DNA of 64,000 bases, from contig DKUL01000001.1 in NCBI GenBank assembly GCA_002490665.1, forward strand, positions 1 to 64,000, written 5' to 3'. A program made the translations under genes and the position numbers. Shown here piece after piece: positions 53,517 through 61,985 of this stretch. The first letter of the stretch is position 1, and every line of letters starts with the position of its first letter. The notes beneath the pieces are model-generated. The model ran no database searches. It was not told the DNA's origin and saw only the letters and a list, made by a program, of their open reading frames with translations. Source of the stretch: Lachnospiraceae bacterium UBA7205 (GTDB taxonomy: Bacteria; Bacillota; Clostridia; Lachnospirales; Lachnospiraceae).

Positions 53517-53577
53517 GGAAAAAAGCCTAAATTTTGCTTATTTTTAAAGCTTTTGGCACTTTTGCCAGATTTTTTCA

Positions 53578-55089
53578 TTATTCTTCAAGCTTGACAAGGT
53601 CTGTAAACGAATAATTCACGTCCTTTTTCTCGTCATCAATCTGCAGGGTATAGCTCCTTGGCTGATATCCGGACTTCCGAAGCGTCACCACATAGCTGCC
53701 CGGAACCTTGTTGAAGCTGACAGGCGTTACGCCCACATAACTGCCGTCAAGATAAGCCTCCACCCCGTCAGGCGCGTCAATATACACTTTATATTTGTCC
53801 GTGGAGGATGCCACGGAAGATTTCTTCTCCTTGTCCTCATCCTCCTCATCGTCTGCATTGTCCTTTTCGGAGGACTTTTCCTCCTCCACGTCCTCTTCTT
53901 CATCCAAATGCTTCGACTGATACTTCTTTACAGTAGTCTCCTCTTCTTCCTCCACATCATCATCCTTGTCTTTTTCATCCTTTTTGTCCGAGGACTTGTC
54001 CCCTGCTTCCTCACTTTTCTCTTCTTCGCTTTTCTCCATCTCGACGGATATATTTGCAGACGGCTCTGCGACCCTGATATACTGTGCCACTGTGTCATAT
54101 CCGTCCGCCGTAATACGCATCTGGTGCAGACCGTACTCAATCTCCACCGGCTTTGACACGTCAACCGCCCTGCCGTCTATGGACACCTTTGCCGTGGCAG
54201 GCGTGAGCGTGAAGATGACAGTCCCTTTCTGAACCACCGTGATTTCCACGTCGCCCAGATCCCATGCCATCTCCTCATTCCTGGCAAATGTGATTTCCTG
54301 CGTCGCACTGCTGCCCTTGTGGCTTACGGTGACCGTGTGCGTCCCCTCGGGAACGACAAGCAGCATGTCGTCCGCCACCTTCCTGATTACCCTGTCACCC
54401 ACGTCAATCCAGCCATTTACAAAGTAATCCTCGTTCTGCAGCCTGAGATACCCATGCCCCTTTTCGACATGAATTCCGTATATCATGTTTTTATATCCCC
54501 AGACGCTGATTTCATCCATCTGGTTGACCTCCATCATGTCCGTCTCCCTGCCGTCCGACACCACCACGACATGGCTGCTGATGTTGTAAACAGTACTTCC
54601 CACCGTGATGGTACCGCTGCGCAGATCCATGTCATAGCCGCGGACATTGTTGTAGCTGATGCAGTCCGGATTTTCCTTCACATACGCAAGCGACTTATTC
54701 GGCTTGTAAAAACGAACCGTGACCACACTCCCCTCCTTGAGCTGTTCCATGGACAGCGCCTGGTCGTTCTTGTCATAGATTGTCGTGGCACCGTCATAAT
54801 TCAGGGTATAGCGGCGCGACGACATGATGTTCTGGAACTGCACCGTCCCTGACTCGGCATCCTTTTTGACAACTACTGCCGCGTCTTCGGAGTCATATAT
54901 CCCCTTCTGCTTCATCACGTTGACCGGTTCCTGTACGGTGTCCTGCACATCTGCAGCATCCGGCTGGTTCGTCAGTAACGCGGTAAACGAGCCGGTTCCC
55001 TGTGCGCATCCCGCGAACAGAAGTGCGGACAGCATGACAGCTGCCGCACATCCAATCATGTTCCTTCCCCTCAATCCTCTGTTTTTCAA
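53578..55089 (-). CDS. PEGA-domain lipoprotein with an acidic linker
   Basis: 503 residues. Lipobox LLFAGCAQ, an N-terminal beta-rich part (about 50-250), a PEGA-like repeat at about 270-355 (FTLTPATAKVSIDGRAVDVSKPVEIEYGLHQMRITADGYD), a highly charged Lys/Glu/Asp linker (about 360-440), and a second PEGA repeat at the end (YIDAPDGVEAYLDGSYVGVTPVSFNKVPGSYVVTLRKSGYQ). PEGA domains lie outside the membrane and may touch cell wall. Function unknown. Followed after 18 bp upstream by the nitrilase gene. Confidence 0.85.
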   Translation of the reverse strand: MKNRGLRGRNMIGCAAAVMLSALLFAGCAQGTGSFTALLTNQPDAADVQDTVQEPVNVMKQKGIYDSEDAAVVVKKDAESGTVQFQNIMSSRRYTLNYDGATTIYDKNDQALSMEQLKEGSVVTVRFYKPNKSLAYVKENPDCISYNNVRGYDMDLRSGTITVGSTVYNISSHVVVVSDGRETDMMEVNQMDEISVWGYKNMIYGIHVEKGHGYLRLQNEDYFVNGWIDVGDRVIRKVADDMLLVVPEGTHTVTVSHKGSSATQEITFARNEEMAWDLGDVEITVVQKGTVIFTLTPATAKVSIDGRAVDVSKPVEIEYGLHQMRITADGYDTVAQYIRVAEPSANISVEMEKSEEEKSEEAGDKSSDKKDEKDKDDDVEEEEETTVKKYQSKHLDEEEDVEEEKSSEKDNADDEEDEDKEKKSSVASSTDKYKVYIDAPDGVEAYLDGSYVGVTPVSFNKVPGSYVVTLRKSGYQPRSYTLQIDDEKKDVNYSFTDLVKLEE

Positions 55090-55107
55090 TGTAATCTCCT
55101 AACCCTT

Positions 55108-55899
55108 TCACTCCAAGCTTTTGTATAGTTCCTCGCGCCTGTCACGCTTCACCGGAAATTCCCTGCGGATTTCACCGACATCATCCGTCAGTTCGAAGTA
55201 CAGCATTCCTTCGCCGTCATGCAGAACAGACCGGACAGCGCCATCCGGATCAATCACGCAGCTGTCACCCGCATAACGGATTCCCCCGATATCCCCTGTA
55301 CAGTTGACCGCCAATATATAAACCTGGTTTTCAACCGCGCGCGCCCGAAGGAGCGTCCGCCAGTGTCCGCTGCGCTTTGCAGGCCAGTTCGCCGGCACGA
55401 CAATGACATGTGCCCTCTTCGAGGCAGCCTGAAAAATCTCCGGGAAACGCAGGTCATAGCATATAAATGTGCTGCACGCTATCCCGTTGAGTGAAAAATA
55501 AGAAAGCGTGTCACCGCCCCGAAACTGCAAATGCTCCCCCGAATACGAAAACGGATGAAGCTTTACATAGTCCGAAATAATTTTTCCCGAGCGGTCAACA
55601 ACGGTATAATGGTTCTCGCACTTCCCGCCGCAGTCCCTGACCCAGCCGAAGCCAGCCGCCATCCGGTACTGCCCCGCAATGGACTGCATGCGCCTGACCG
55701 TCCCGTCCCCGCTTTCCTTTGTGGCATCCGTATTCATGGAAAAACCCGTAAAACTCATCTCCGGAAAAAATATCGCTTCCGTATTATGGTTTACGGCATC
55801 CTTTATCTGTTCCTCTGCTTTTTTGAAATTCTGCTCCTTATCCTCCCAGATGATGGCAGTCTGGGCAAGGGCTATTCTCATCCTCTGAAAAACCTGCAT
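55108..55899 (-). CDS. Nitrilase-superfamily carbon-nitrogen hydrolase
   Basis: 263 residues with the Glu-Lys-Cys triad context: FFPEMSFTGF (Glu), KLHPFSYSGE (Lys) and STFICYDLRFPEIF (Cys). This is the pattern of omega-amidase/NIT2-like members, so an amide of a small dicarboxylic acid is a likely substrate. It is translated with the PEGA lipoprotein. Confidence 0.92.
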   Translation of the reverse strand: MQVFQRMRIALAQTAIIWEDKEQNFKKAEEQIKDAVNHNTEAIFFPEMSFTGFSMNTDATKESGDGTVRRMQSIAGQYRMAAGFGWVRDCGGKCENHYTVVDRSGKIISDYVKLHPFSYSGEHLQFRGGDTLSYFSLNGIACSTFICYDLRFPEIFQAASKRAHVIVVPANWPAKRSGHWRTLLRARAVENQVYILAVNCTGDIGGIRYAGDSCVIDPDGAVRSVLHDGEGMLYFELTDDVGEIRREFPVKRDRREELYKSLE

Positions 55900-55998
55900 C
55901 CTTTCCTCTCATTTCCCCGGTCTGTTTATTGTTTCTAGTTTACCATAACGATATTATATCTTCTTTTTCTTCCTTATACAAGCCCTTTCTTTTTATGG

Positions 55999-57006
55999 TC
56001 AGAAAAAACGGTTTAACAGTTTTTCCTTGTTTTTCTCCTGCCGAATCAGGCCCTCGAGCTTATCATAGTTGCGGTTTGGCATCCACGACTTTCTCGAATT
56101 GTAATAGTAGTTGATGATTTTCCAGAATTTCTCAGGGTATTCCAGCCTAAGGCACAGGCTGCGCCACTCAATCGGCGGAAAAACGCGCCTGTTCTGGTAG
56201 GCATCAAGCATGCTCTTTGCCATCTCCATTGACCAGTCGCATTTCTCGGAAATTTTGCGGAAAAGAAGGTAGAAATCCCTTGCGCCCACATCATGGGCAA
56301 AATGTTCCATGTTGATGATGCCGACATAGGAGCCGCCGCTGCCTTTTCCAAACAGCACATTGTGATACTGGTAGTCGCCATGGCAGTAAAGCCCGTTGCT
56401 GTTCACATACGCCTCATACTCAGCCCGCGACTCCTCCTTTGCGCGCCTTGTCACATCCATTGCCCTGTCGAGGAAATAGTCATATTCCCTTAGCAGCACC
56501 CGCTCAAAGTCGGTTTTGGTGTGCAGCCTGCGCAGGTAATTTTTGACACGTTTGCACTCTGTCGTATGGCGTTCCATCTCATCCGCATAAAAGAAAACAG
56601 GCATTGCGTATGCCGTGCTGCTCTCCTCCGCACCCACATGTGACACAGGTGTCATAAATTTCAGGTGCAGCCTTGCCATGGCGCCGCATGCCTTCACAAT
56701 GTCATCCTCGCTTTTATAGCTGCATTCCTTTCCCTCGACCTGCTCCTCCAATATGTAAACACTGTTGTCGATATCCCTCACATACAGTGCACCCTCCTTA
56801 TTCCTAACGAGGATATCTGTCCTCAGATTGTCGCCCAGCCTGCTTTGCAGCTGATACAGCAGATCCAACTTTTCTGTCTTACCCTTGTATTCCTTGAGTA
56901 CGCGCATCCCCTTATCCGTATCGCAGATTATCGTGCCACGTCCCTTAAAGGTACGGTTGATTGCCATATCATACTGCTCCAGAACATTCACTGCCTTGTC
57001 ATTCAC
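55999..57006 (-). CDS. CotS-family spore coat protein (kinase-like)
   Basis: 335 residues of the CotS/YsxE/YutH group, aminoglycoside-phosphotransferase fold. HGDYQYHNVLF is the catalytic loop. The following metal-binding motif reads GIINMEHFAHD, where active relatives have an aspartate at the Asn position, so catalysis may be impaired. The N-terminus (NVLEQYDMAINRTFKGRGTIICDTDKGMRVLKEY) is typical. Probably a coat component. The G/C-rich inverted repeat upstream (57011-57056) is in its 5' region. Confidence 0.88.
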   Translation of the reverse strand: MNDKAVNVLEQYDMAINRTFKGRGTIICDTDKGMRVLKEYKGKTEKLDLLYQLQSRLGDNLRTDILVRNKEGALYVRDIDNSVYILEEQVEGKECSYKSEDDIVKACGAMARLHLKFMTPVSHVGAEESSTAYAMPVFFYADEMERHTTECKRVKNYLRRLHTKTDFERVLLREYDYFLDRAMDVTRRAKEESRAEYEAYVNSNGLYCHGDYQYHNVLFGKGSGGSYVGIINMEHFAHDVGARDFYLLFRKISEKCDWSMEMAKSMLDAYQNRRVFPPIEWRSLCLRLEYPEKFWKIINYYYNSRKSWMPNRNYDKLEGLIRQEKNKEKLLNRFF

Positions 57007-57090
57007 AAAAAATCCCCCTCCACACAGATGCTTTAATCTATCCTATGTGGACGGGGGTGGGTTTATTACTTTTTATTTTGTGAAAATTTA

Positions 57091-57115
57091 GGAACTGTAG
57101 GAAAATAAATGATGC
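57091..57115 (+). repeat. Left inverted repeat of a 2.56-kb patch
   Basis: The sequence GGAACTGTAGGAAAATAA followed by ATGATGC recurs inverted at 59626-59649 with 23 of about 25 positions equal, including 18 identical bases in a row at the outer end. The arrangement is that of transposon ends. The left copy begins right where a ProX-like gene fragment stops (57120). Confidence 0.7.
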
Positions 57116-57119
57116 TGAT

Positions 57120-57239
57120 TCAATCATCTGTATTTAACCACAATGTAGCTGTGTTATCATTGGGGTGCACGCCTATAAGGTTTAGCGGTTCAAGAAACTC
57201 TCTGTCAATAAATACTTTCACTTTGATTTCGTTATATAA
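57120..57239 (-). pseudogene. Remnant of a YbaK/ProX-type prolyl-tRNA deacylase
   Basis: Read on the minus strand, about 39 codons encode EIKVKVFIDREFLEPLNLIG then VHPNDNTATLWLNTDD and a stop at 57120. The HPNDNTAT motif near the C-terminus is characteristic of YbaK/ProX editing proteins. Upstream a stop cuts the frame and no N-terminal part is found, and the usual C-terminal helix is missing. It is a fragment between the Fic gene and the left inverted repeat, too short for normal gene finding. Confidence 0.75.
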
Positions 57240-57261
57240 TTATGGCTTCGGGTGGTAACCA

Positions 57262-58065
57262 TTAGTTCTTCCCCAGTATCATCTCATCATTGTTCAGGTC
57301 ATACTGCGAGCCAAACAGCAGATTGTCATAAAACTTTTCCAGGTAACAAAAATCCACATCGATTCCTTTCGCATAATTTGCATAATTTGACCGTACCAGT
57401 GCGTTCCTATAGTATTTGGAATAGTCCTTAAACATGTCATTGTTCACTTGAAAGCCAATACTATTTAAATATAATTCCATAAATACGGCTGTTGTCCTTG
57501 TATTCCCTTCCCCAAACGGATGCACCTGCCATATAGATGATGAAAAATCGCACAATCGCCTGATTATCCGGGCTTGGTCCATCCTTGAATACCGTTGCTG
57601 CTTTTCAATGTTAAAATCATATTCCAGTATGTCCTGTATTTCAAAATAATTTGCATACTTTACGCTGTCCCCATGCAAAACCGGTTCCTCTTTTGTTATG
57701 TTGTATTGCCTGAACTGTCCGGCAAAATCATATATTCCTTCAAACAAGTACCGATGGATGGACTTTAACGCCACAGGTGCCAGGGAGATTGTCCCATCTG
57801 ACAACAATTCAACAATCCGTTCAGAAACAAGGTCGCATTCCATTGTCTCTGTCCGTTCTTTGCCGGACGCGCCTTTATAATATTCAATTAACTTTTCGCT
57901 GACCGTCTGTAGGGGGAGTTCTCCATTGATATGCTGTTCGGACAATTCATATAGGTAGCGGGATGGTTTTAACCCATCAACATCCTGCAATCCGATTGCT
58001 GTGTCCCAGTATTCCTTCTTTTTTCCGGCATTTGGTGTATATTCTTTTATTTTGTATTCATACAT
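57262..58065 (-). CDS. Fic-domain protein
   Basis: 267 residues. The Fic core begins at about residue 85 (LKSIHRYLFEGIYDFAGQFR) with the motif HPFGEGNTRT. Canonical AMP-transferases have HPFxxGNGRxxR; here the second Gly and last Arg are replaced (GNTRTTA), a variant seen in many bacterial Fic proteins. The HPF histidine and the acidic residue are kept, so activity is possible. Start at 58065 (AGGAG 7 nt before); the frame opens 12 codons earlier. Confidence 0.85.
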   Translation of the reverse strand: MYEYKIKEYTPNAGKKKEYWDTAIGLQDVDGLKPSRYLYELSEQHINGELPLQTVSEKLIEYYKGASGKERTETMECDLVSERIVELLSDGTISLAPVALKSIHRYLFEGIYDFAGQFRQYNITKEEPVLHGDSVKYANYFEIQDILEYDFNIEKQQRYSRMDQARIIRRLCDFSSSIWQVHPFGEGNTRTTAVFMELYLNSIGFQVNNDMFKDYSKYYRNALVRSNYANYAKGIDVDFCYLEKFYDNLLFGSQYDLNNDEMILGKN

Positions 58066-58100
58066 ACCCATTCTCCTTACATCATTCTTATATGCAGGCA

Positions 58101-58637
58101 TTACACATATTCTTTTATCACGTCATCACTCCAAATATGAGCTTCTATATAACGTTCCGGTCCATATTTCCCATCATTGTTCCAATCCTGTGGATACCCA
58201 TATTTCACTATAATTCCTAATATTTCATCATATGTATAGAGTTTTTTACGATATTCCTTACCATCATTTACTTTTTGGCTGAAGGTCGGGTGGGAATCTC
58301 CATATGTGAAAGAGATGGTACTTTTATCAAATTTATTTATATCAATTTTAATGAATGCACTGTTTTCAAACCAGGAAGCCAGCCATGGGCTATGTTCAAC
58401 CACCATGTAATGCGGTGATTGTCTTTGTATATTACCACCTTTTTTGATAAATTCGCATCTTAGGATATCTTCATAATGATGTCTTAACTCCATATACCCG
58501 GCTGTTCTTTTGGCGCACTGGGTATCAGGCTTTTCTGAAGCAATATCCTTTATTATTTTTCTGGCTTCTTCTATAGAAACATCTGATAAATTTTGGAATG
58601 GTTTCATGGAAGCATCATAATAGTGGTATAAAAACAT
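58101..58637 (-). CDS. Uncharacterised protein upstream of the Fic gene
   Basis: 178 residues, soluble, no known motif. The second half (SPHYMVVEHSPWLASWFENSAFIKIDINKFDKSTISFTYGDSHPTF ... EILGIIVKYGYPQDWNNDGKYGPERYIEAHIW) resembles proteins I have seen only as hypothetical. It ends 36 bp before the preferred Fic start, so they may be one transcript and a pair. GGAGG lies 10 nt before ATG 58637; the open frame runs 26 codons further without a site. Confidence 0.7.
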   Translation of the reverse strand: MFLYHYYDASMKPFQNLSDVSIEEARKIIKDIASEKPDTQCAKRTAGYMELRHHYEDILRCEFIKKGGNIQRQSPHYMVVEHSPWLASWFENSAFIKIDINKFDKSTISFTYGDSHPTFSQKVNDGKEYRKKLYTYDEILGIIVKYGYPQDWNNDGKYGPERYIEAHIWSDDVIKEYV

Positions 58638-58829
58638 TTTTAATTTTCCTCCAAATTTGATTAGTATGTTTTGAGATGTATGTTCTCGCCATTCTGTAAA
58701 AGGCATTGCATACACTCCTTTAATTCGAAATACTTTGATAAGCTTTGCTTATGCTGCCTATTGCATTTCATTTTTGTATACTCATGACAGATAAAATCTG
58801 CCATGACTTAAGGTTTATACGTAGGAGGT

Positions 58830-58925
58830 ATGAACAAAATACAGCATAAAACAATTTCGGCACAGGGCGGAACTGTACATTACTGGATTATCGAAAGGAA
58901 AAATCCTGAAACCCATATTGTGATT
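58830..58925 (+). pseudogene. 5' fragment of an alpha/beta hydrolase gene
   Basis: AGGAGGT immediately precedes ATG 58830. The first 30 or so codons (MNKIQHKTISAQGGTVHYWI, then ERKNPETHIVI) match the N-terminus of alpha/beta hydrolases, in which a strand such as IVFLxGLTADH should follow. Here similarity ends at about 58925, exactly where the opposite-strand methyltransferase gene ends, and no hydrolase core follows. It seems to be cut off by a rearrangement. Confidence 0.6.
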
Positions 58926-59554
58926 TATTTTTTTCGTCCAACCTTACAGCGTTGTTGTTTGCGTTGCAATTTTTTTGATAAATTATTTGTCGCTTTCTCT
59001 TTCTTTTTTAGGACTTGATTCCTTTTTTCTGCAACAAAAACATAATATCCATTTATTTCATGAACCTTAGCACCGCCAAAAACAGAAGTCAGCTTATTTT
59101 TATACCAGTCAAGCCTTTTTGTAACCATAACCAGCTTACCGCCCGCTGCTAATTTTTTAAATCCGGTTTCAATAAAATGTTTTGGGACGGAAAAATCCGC
59201 ATGATATGGCGGATTAGACAATATCAGTGTAAAATCTTTTTCTTCTATGTTTTTGTATCCGTCACTTAATCTAATTTCAATATCCGGCACGTCATTCAAT
59301 CGTATATTTATTGTTGCATATTCTATTGCCTGTTCGGAAACGTCACACATTATAACATTTTCTTCACCAATCAATTTACCTGCAAGCACACCTACAACAC
59401 CATACCCGCAACCCAAGTCCAGTACTTTGTCATATGGCAGAAAGTCGATAACAGATAACATGGCTAATGTGCCAGCATCAACCGAATTAGGTGAAAAAAC
59501 GGAAGGCGCTGTTTCAAATACCATATCAACATCTTTAATTCTTGTTGTGATCAT
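58925..59554 (-). CDS. RsmC-like small class I methyltransferase
   Basis: 209 residues. SAM-binding VLDLGCGYGVVGVLAG, acidic loop CDVSEQAIEYA, and the NPPYH motif of N6-adenine/RsmC-like methyltransferases. A lysine-rich C-terminal tail follows (KKKEKATNNLSKKLQRKQQ). Target unknown, probably rRNA or another RNA. GGAGG is 6 nt before the start. Confidence 0.88.
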   Translation of the reverse strand: MITTRIKDVDMVFETAPSVFSPNSVDAGTLAMLSVIDFLPYDKVLDLGCGYGVVGVLAGKLIGEENVIMCDVSEQAIEYATINIRLNDVPDIEIRLSDGYKNIEEKDFTLILSNPPYHADFSVPKHFIETGFKKLAAGGKLVMVTKRLDWYKNKLTSVFGGAKVHEINGYYVFVAEKRNQVLKKKEKATNNLSKKLQRKQQRCKVGRKK

Positions 59555-59625
59555 TATTTACCTCCAAATCCGAAATATATAGGGGGATTGTATTATAATA
59601 GGAATTGTAGACAAGTCAAGATGCG

Positions 59626-59649
59626 TCAGTTATTTTCCTACAGTTCCTT
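59626..59649 (-). repeat. Right inverted repeat of the 2.56-kb patch
   Basis: The minus strand reads GGAACTGTAGGAAAATAA then CTGACGC directly after the stop of the VOC gene. It is the inverted partner of 57091-57115. Together they frame the ProX remnant, Fic, unknown, hydrolase-fragment and methyltransferase genes; no transposase is left inside. Confidence 0.7.
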
Positions 59650-60010
59650 ACATTGGCGTCCCTACTTCAATCAGGTTTCCGTCCAAATCATAAAAACGGA
59701 TTACCTTCTGACCCCAGCTATGCGTCATAAGCCGGTTCACATATTGGATTGAAGGATATGACTTTTCCAGTTTTTCGATAAACGTTTCTATATCGTTTTC
59801 TTCAAAATATAGTTCACAGGAATTGCTTTTGGGAATGATTTCTTTTCCCAGAAATTCCTTCCAGATTTTCTCGTCCTGGAGCACAAGGCCTTCTGTTAAA
59901 ATCATATTGCCATCATTGTCAAGCACCATGTCAAGACCGAACAGATCATGATAAAACTGTTTTGATTTTTTAATGTCTTTCACGACAATCAAAATATTCT
60001 TTAATTTCAT
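59648..60010 (-). CDS. VOC family (glyoxalase/bleomycin-resistance fold) protein
   Basis: 120 residues, a single VOC module: LKNILIVVKDIKKSKQFYHDLFGLDMVLDNDG, GLVLQDEKIW, and C-terminal VIRFYDLDGNLIEVGTPM with the metal-ligand Glu. Substrate unknown. ATG 60010 has GGAGGGG 4 nt before it. Its stop is the boundary of the right inverted repeat. Confidence 0.85.
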   Translation of the reverse strand: MKLKNILIVVKDIKKSKQFYHDLFGLDMVLDNDGNMILTEGLVLQDEKIWKEFLGKEIIPKSNSCELYFEENDIETFIEKLEKSYPSIQYVNRLMTHSWGQKVIRFYDLDGNLIEVGTPM

Positions 60011-60157
60011 TGTACCCCTCCACACAAACGCCGGTTGTAATGAAATGGCTATGCGTTTCCACATAGCCATTTGTATACGAACTCATTCGAACTATTATTC
60101 GCCATTAATAATATCATACCATTTTTCTAAAAATAGTCAACCTTTTCAGGTTTTATG

Positions 60158-60898
60158 TTATTTCCTGCTGCGTCCGGCAACATACGCCGCAATCGCCTCA
60201 CTGACAAACGCCGCGGTGCCATCCCCGCCAGCCTTGTCAATATTGCGTTTCATGCGCTCATCACACACATACATTTCCCCCAGTCCGCGCAGTATTTCAT
60301 CGGTGCACTGGTAATAGTGCTCTGTGATAAATGCCTGTATGCCGGCAACCTGATCCTGCACTGCCTGATCCGAGGGCGCACCATGACGCAGTTTTCCGAT
60401 TTCGGCAAACAGCTCCATCAGCTGACTGCTGATTTGGGCATGCTCTGCCTCTGTCCGGTCTTTCGCGTTCTGCTGATATTCCTCATATGCCTTGGTGTTG
60501 CCCCAACGCTTGCGGACTTCCTCCTCATACTGTTTGATTTCCTCTTTGTCAAATGCTTTAAAATCCATTCCCTTCACTCCTTTTTCCTGTAGCTTACGCG
60601 CAAACGAGATAAGCTCCTGTGTATGCGCAAGCTGTAATTCCAGCAGCTGAATCTGCTGTGCGAGCGCTTCCTTCTGGTCAAAGTCCGGACTGTCAAGAAT
60701 TGTCCGAATCTGTTTTAGCGGAAATTGCAGCTCACGGAACAGCAGTATGTTCTGCAGGCGTGCCAGCTCGTTTTCACCATACAGGCGGTACCCCGCTTCC
60801 GTCACCCTTGCAGGCTTCAGCAGTCCGATAGCATCATAGTGGTGCAGTGACCGGACGCTCACGCCTGTCAGTTTGCTTACCTCATTTACTGTCATCAT
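60158..60898 (-). CDS. MerR family regulator with TipAS domain
   Basis: 246 residues. N-terminal MerR helix-turn-helix (MTVNEVSKLTGVSVRSLHHYDAIGLLKPARVTEAGYRLY), coiled coil (65-110), then a TipAS antibiotic-binding domain (YEEEVRKRWGNTKAYEEYQ ... AFITEHYYQCTDEILRGLGEMYVCDERMKRNID). TipA-type proteins turn on genes for multidrug response on binding thiopeptides. Its targets may include the nearby ABC exporter, but no operator was identified. Confidence 0.93.
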   Translation of the reverse strand: MMTVNEVSKLTGVSVRSLHHYDAIGLLKPARVTEAGYRLYGENELARLQNILLFRELQFPLKQIRTILDSPDFDQKEALAQQIQLLELQLAHTQELISFARKLQEKGVKGMDFKAFDKEEIKQYEEEVRKRWGNTKAYEEYQQNAKDRTEAEHAQISSQLMELFAEIGKLRHGAPSDQAVQDQVAGIQAFITEHYYQCTDEILRGLGEMYVCDERMKRNIDKAGGDGTAAFVSEAIAAYVAGRSRK

Positions 60899-60997
60899 TG
60901 TTTTCTTGTCCTTTCATATTCCCGGGAATAGATTTATCATAAACTATAACACAATGTCAGAGTCAAGCATTTTTTCATTTTATTTTTTACTTTTTAT

Positions 60998-61426
60998 TTA
61001 CGTTTCCTCGTCCTGCTGGTACAGCCGCAGCCGTTCGTTCATAAGCGCAGCCTGCTGCCTGCCTTTCTTCCACGCGGCTACAGACACAATCACAAAAATA
61101 ACCGCAATCGCAAACAGCATTGCCAGCACCATTGGCAGATTATCTGCATAAAACCATTCAAACCAGAAGCCGCACCCTAAAACAATCACATTCGTCAGAA
61201 TGTAATGACCAATGTGCAAAAACATCATTGTTTTCTTGCTGACCTCCCGCTGCGGATAAAAAATATTGGCTATGCTGCACAGGAAGGAAACCCCTAAAAT
61301 CTGCCATAAAATCTCCACGCCGAATACTGCCTTCTGAAAAAATATTGTAACGTACACGGCAGTCACAAAAAGCACGCAGGTAGTCACACATACAAACACA
61401 TAAAACATATCCTTTAACCGTCTCAA
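60998..61426 (-). CDS. DUF3021 membrane protein
   Basis: 142 residues with four membrane segments (about 10-30, 40-60, 72-92, 100-122) and an amphipathic end. DUF3021 genes normally follow LytTR-domain regulator genes, as here. A TTG start at 61426 has GGAGGG 6 nt upstream; the open frame reaches back to ATG 61516 with no ribosome site. Such proteins may be membrane-bound partners that inhibit the regulator. Confidence 0.85.
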   Translation of the reverse strand: MRRLKDMFYVFVCVTTCVLFVTAVYVTIFFQKAVFGVEILWQILGVSFLCSIANIFYPQREVSKKTMMFLHIGHYILTNVIVLGCGFWFEWFYADNLPMVLAMLFAIAVIFVIVSVAAWKKGRQQAALMNERLRLYQQDEET

Positions 61427-61534
61427 ATATATCCCTCCATTCTTGATGCACCTGCGAATTTGGGCGCAAGCACAATATTTGCAATACGAACTTTGTTCGT
61501 TATGTGAAAAATTCATTTTTCACAGTCACCCCTC

Positions 61535-61972
61535 TCATAAGCCGAGCTTTTGTTTCAATACCGGGACGTACTGCCGCGAAATAATGATTTTCTCCCCATT
61601 TCTCATCAGCGCCTCAAACCTTCCGTTAAATGCCGGACTCAGCCCCTTAACCTTTGCCAGATTGATAATGCAGGATTTGGACGCGCGGAAGAAGTCTGTC
61701 CCCTGAAACGTGTCTTCCAGTTCATACAGCCTTAACTTCGTCTCATAAACCTCTTTTTCCAGATACAAAAAGACCTTGTTGTCCACTGCCTCAAAATAAT
61801 AAATCTCTTCCGGCGCAATCTGAAAATAGGTTCCATCCTTCAATGCCGTTATCTTCTCCTGCCCCGCCTTGAAGGCATAAATCAATTTCAACAAGCGTTT
61901 ATCCATATGACGGCATCGGACAATAATTTCCTCTTCCTCCCCATCTGCCGGCTCCGTAATCGTAATTTTCAT
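61535..61972 (-). CDS. LytTR-domain DNA-binding regulator
   Basis: 145 residues. A short N-terminal part (about 1-45) and a LytTR domain (YFQIAPEEIYYFEAVDNKVFLYLEKEVYETKLRLYELE ... FRASKSCIINLAKV). There is no receiver domain, so control must come from the partner DUF3021 protein. It follows the ABC permease gene (13 bp), so it probably controls this operon. Confidence 0.9.
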   Translation of the reverse strand: MKITITEPADGEEEEIIVRCRHMDKRLLKLIYAFKAGQEKITALKDGTYFQIAPEEIYYFEAVDNKVFLYLEKEVYETKLRLYELEDTFQGTDFFRASKSCIINLAKVKGLSPAFNGRFEALMRNGEKIIISRQYVPVLKQKLGL

Positions 61973-61985
61973 AAAAGTCCTCCAC

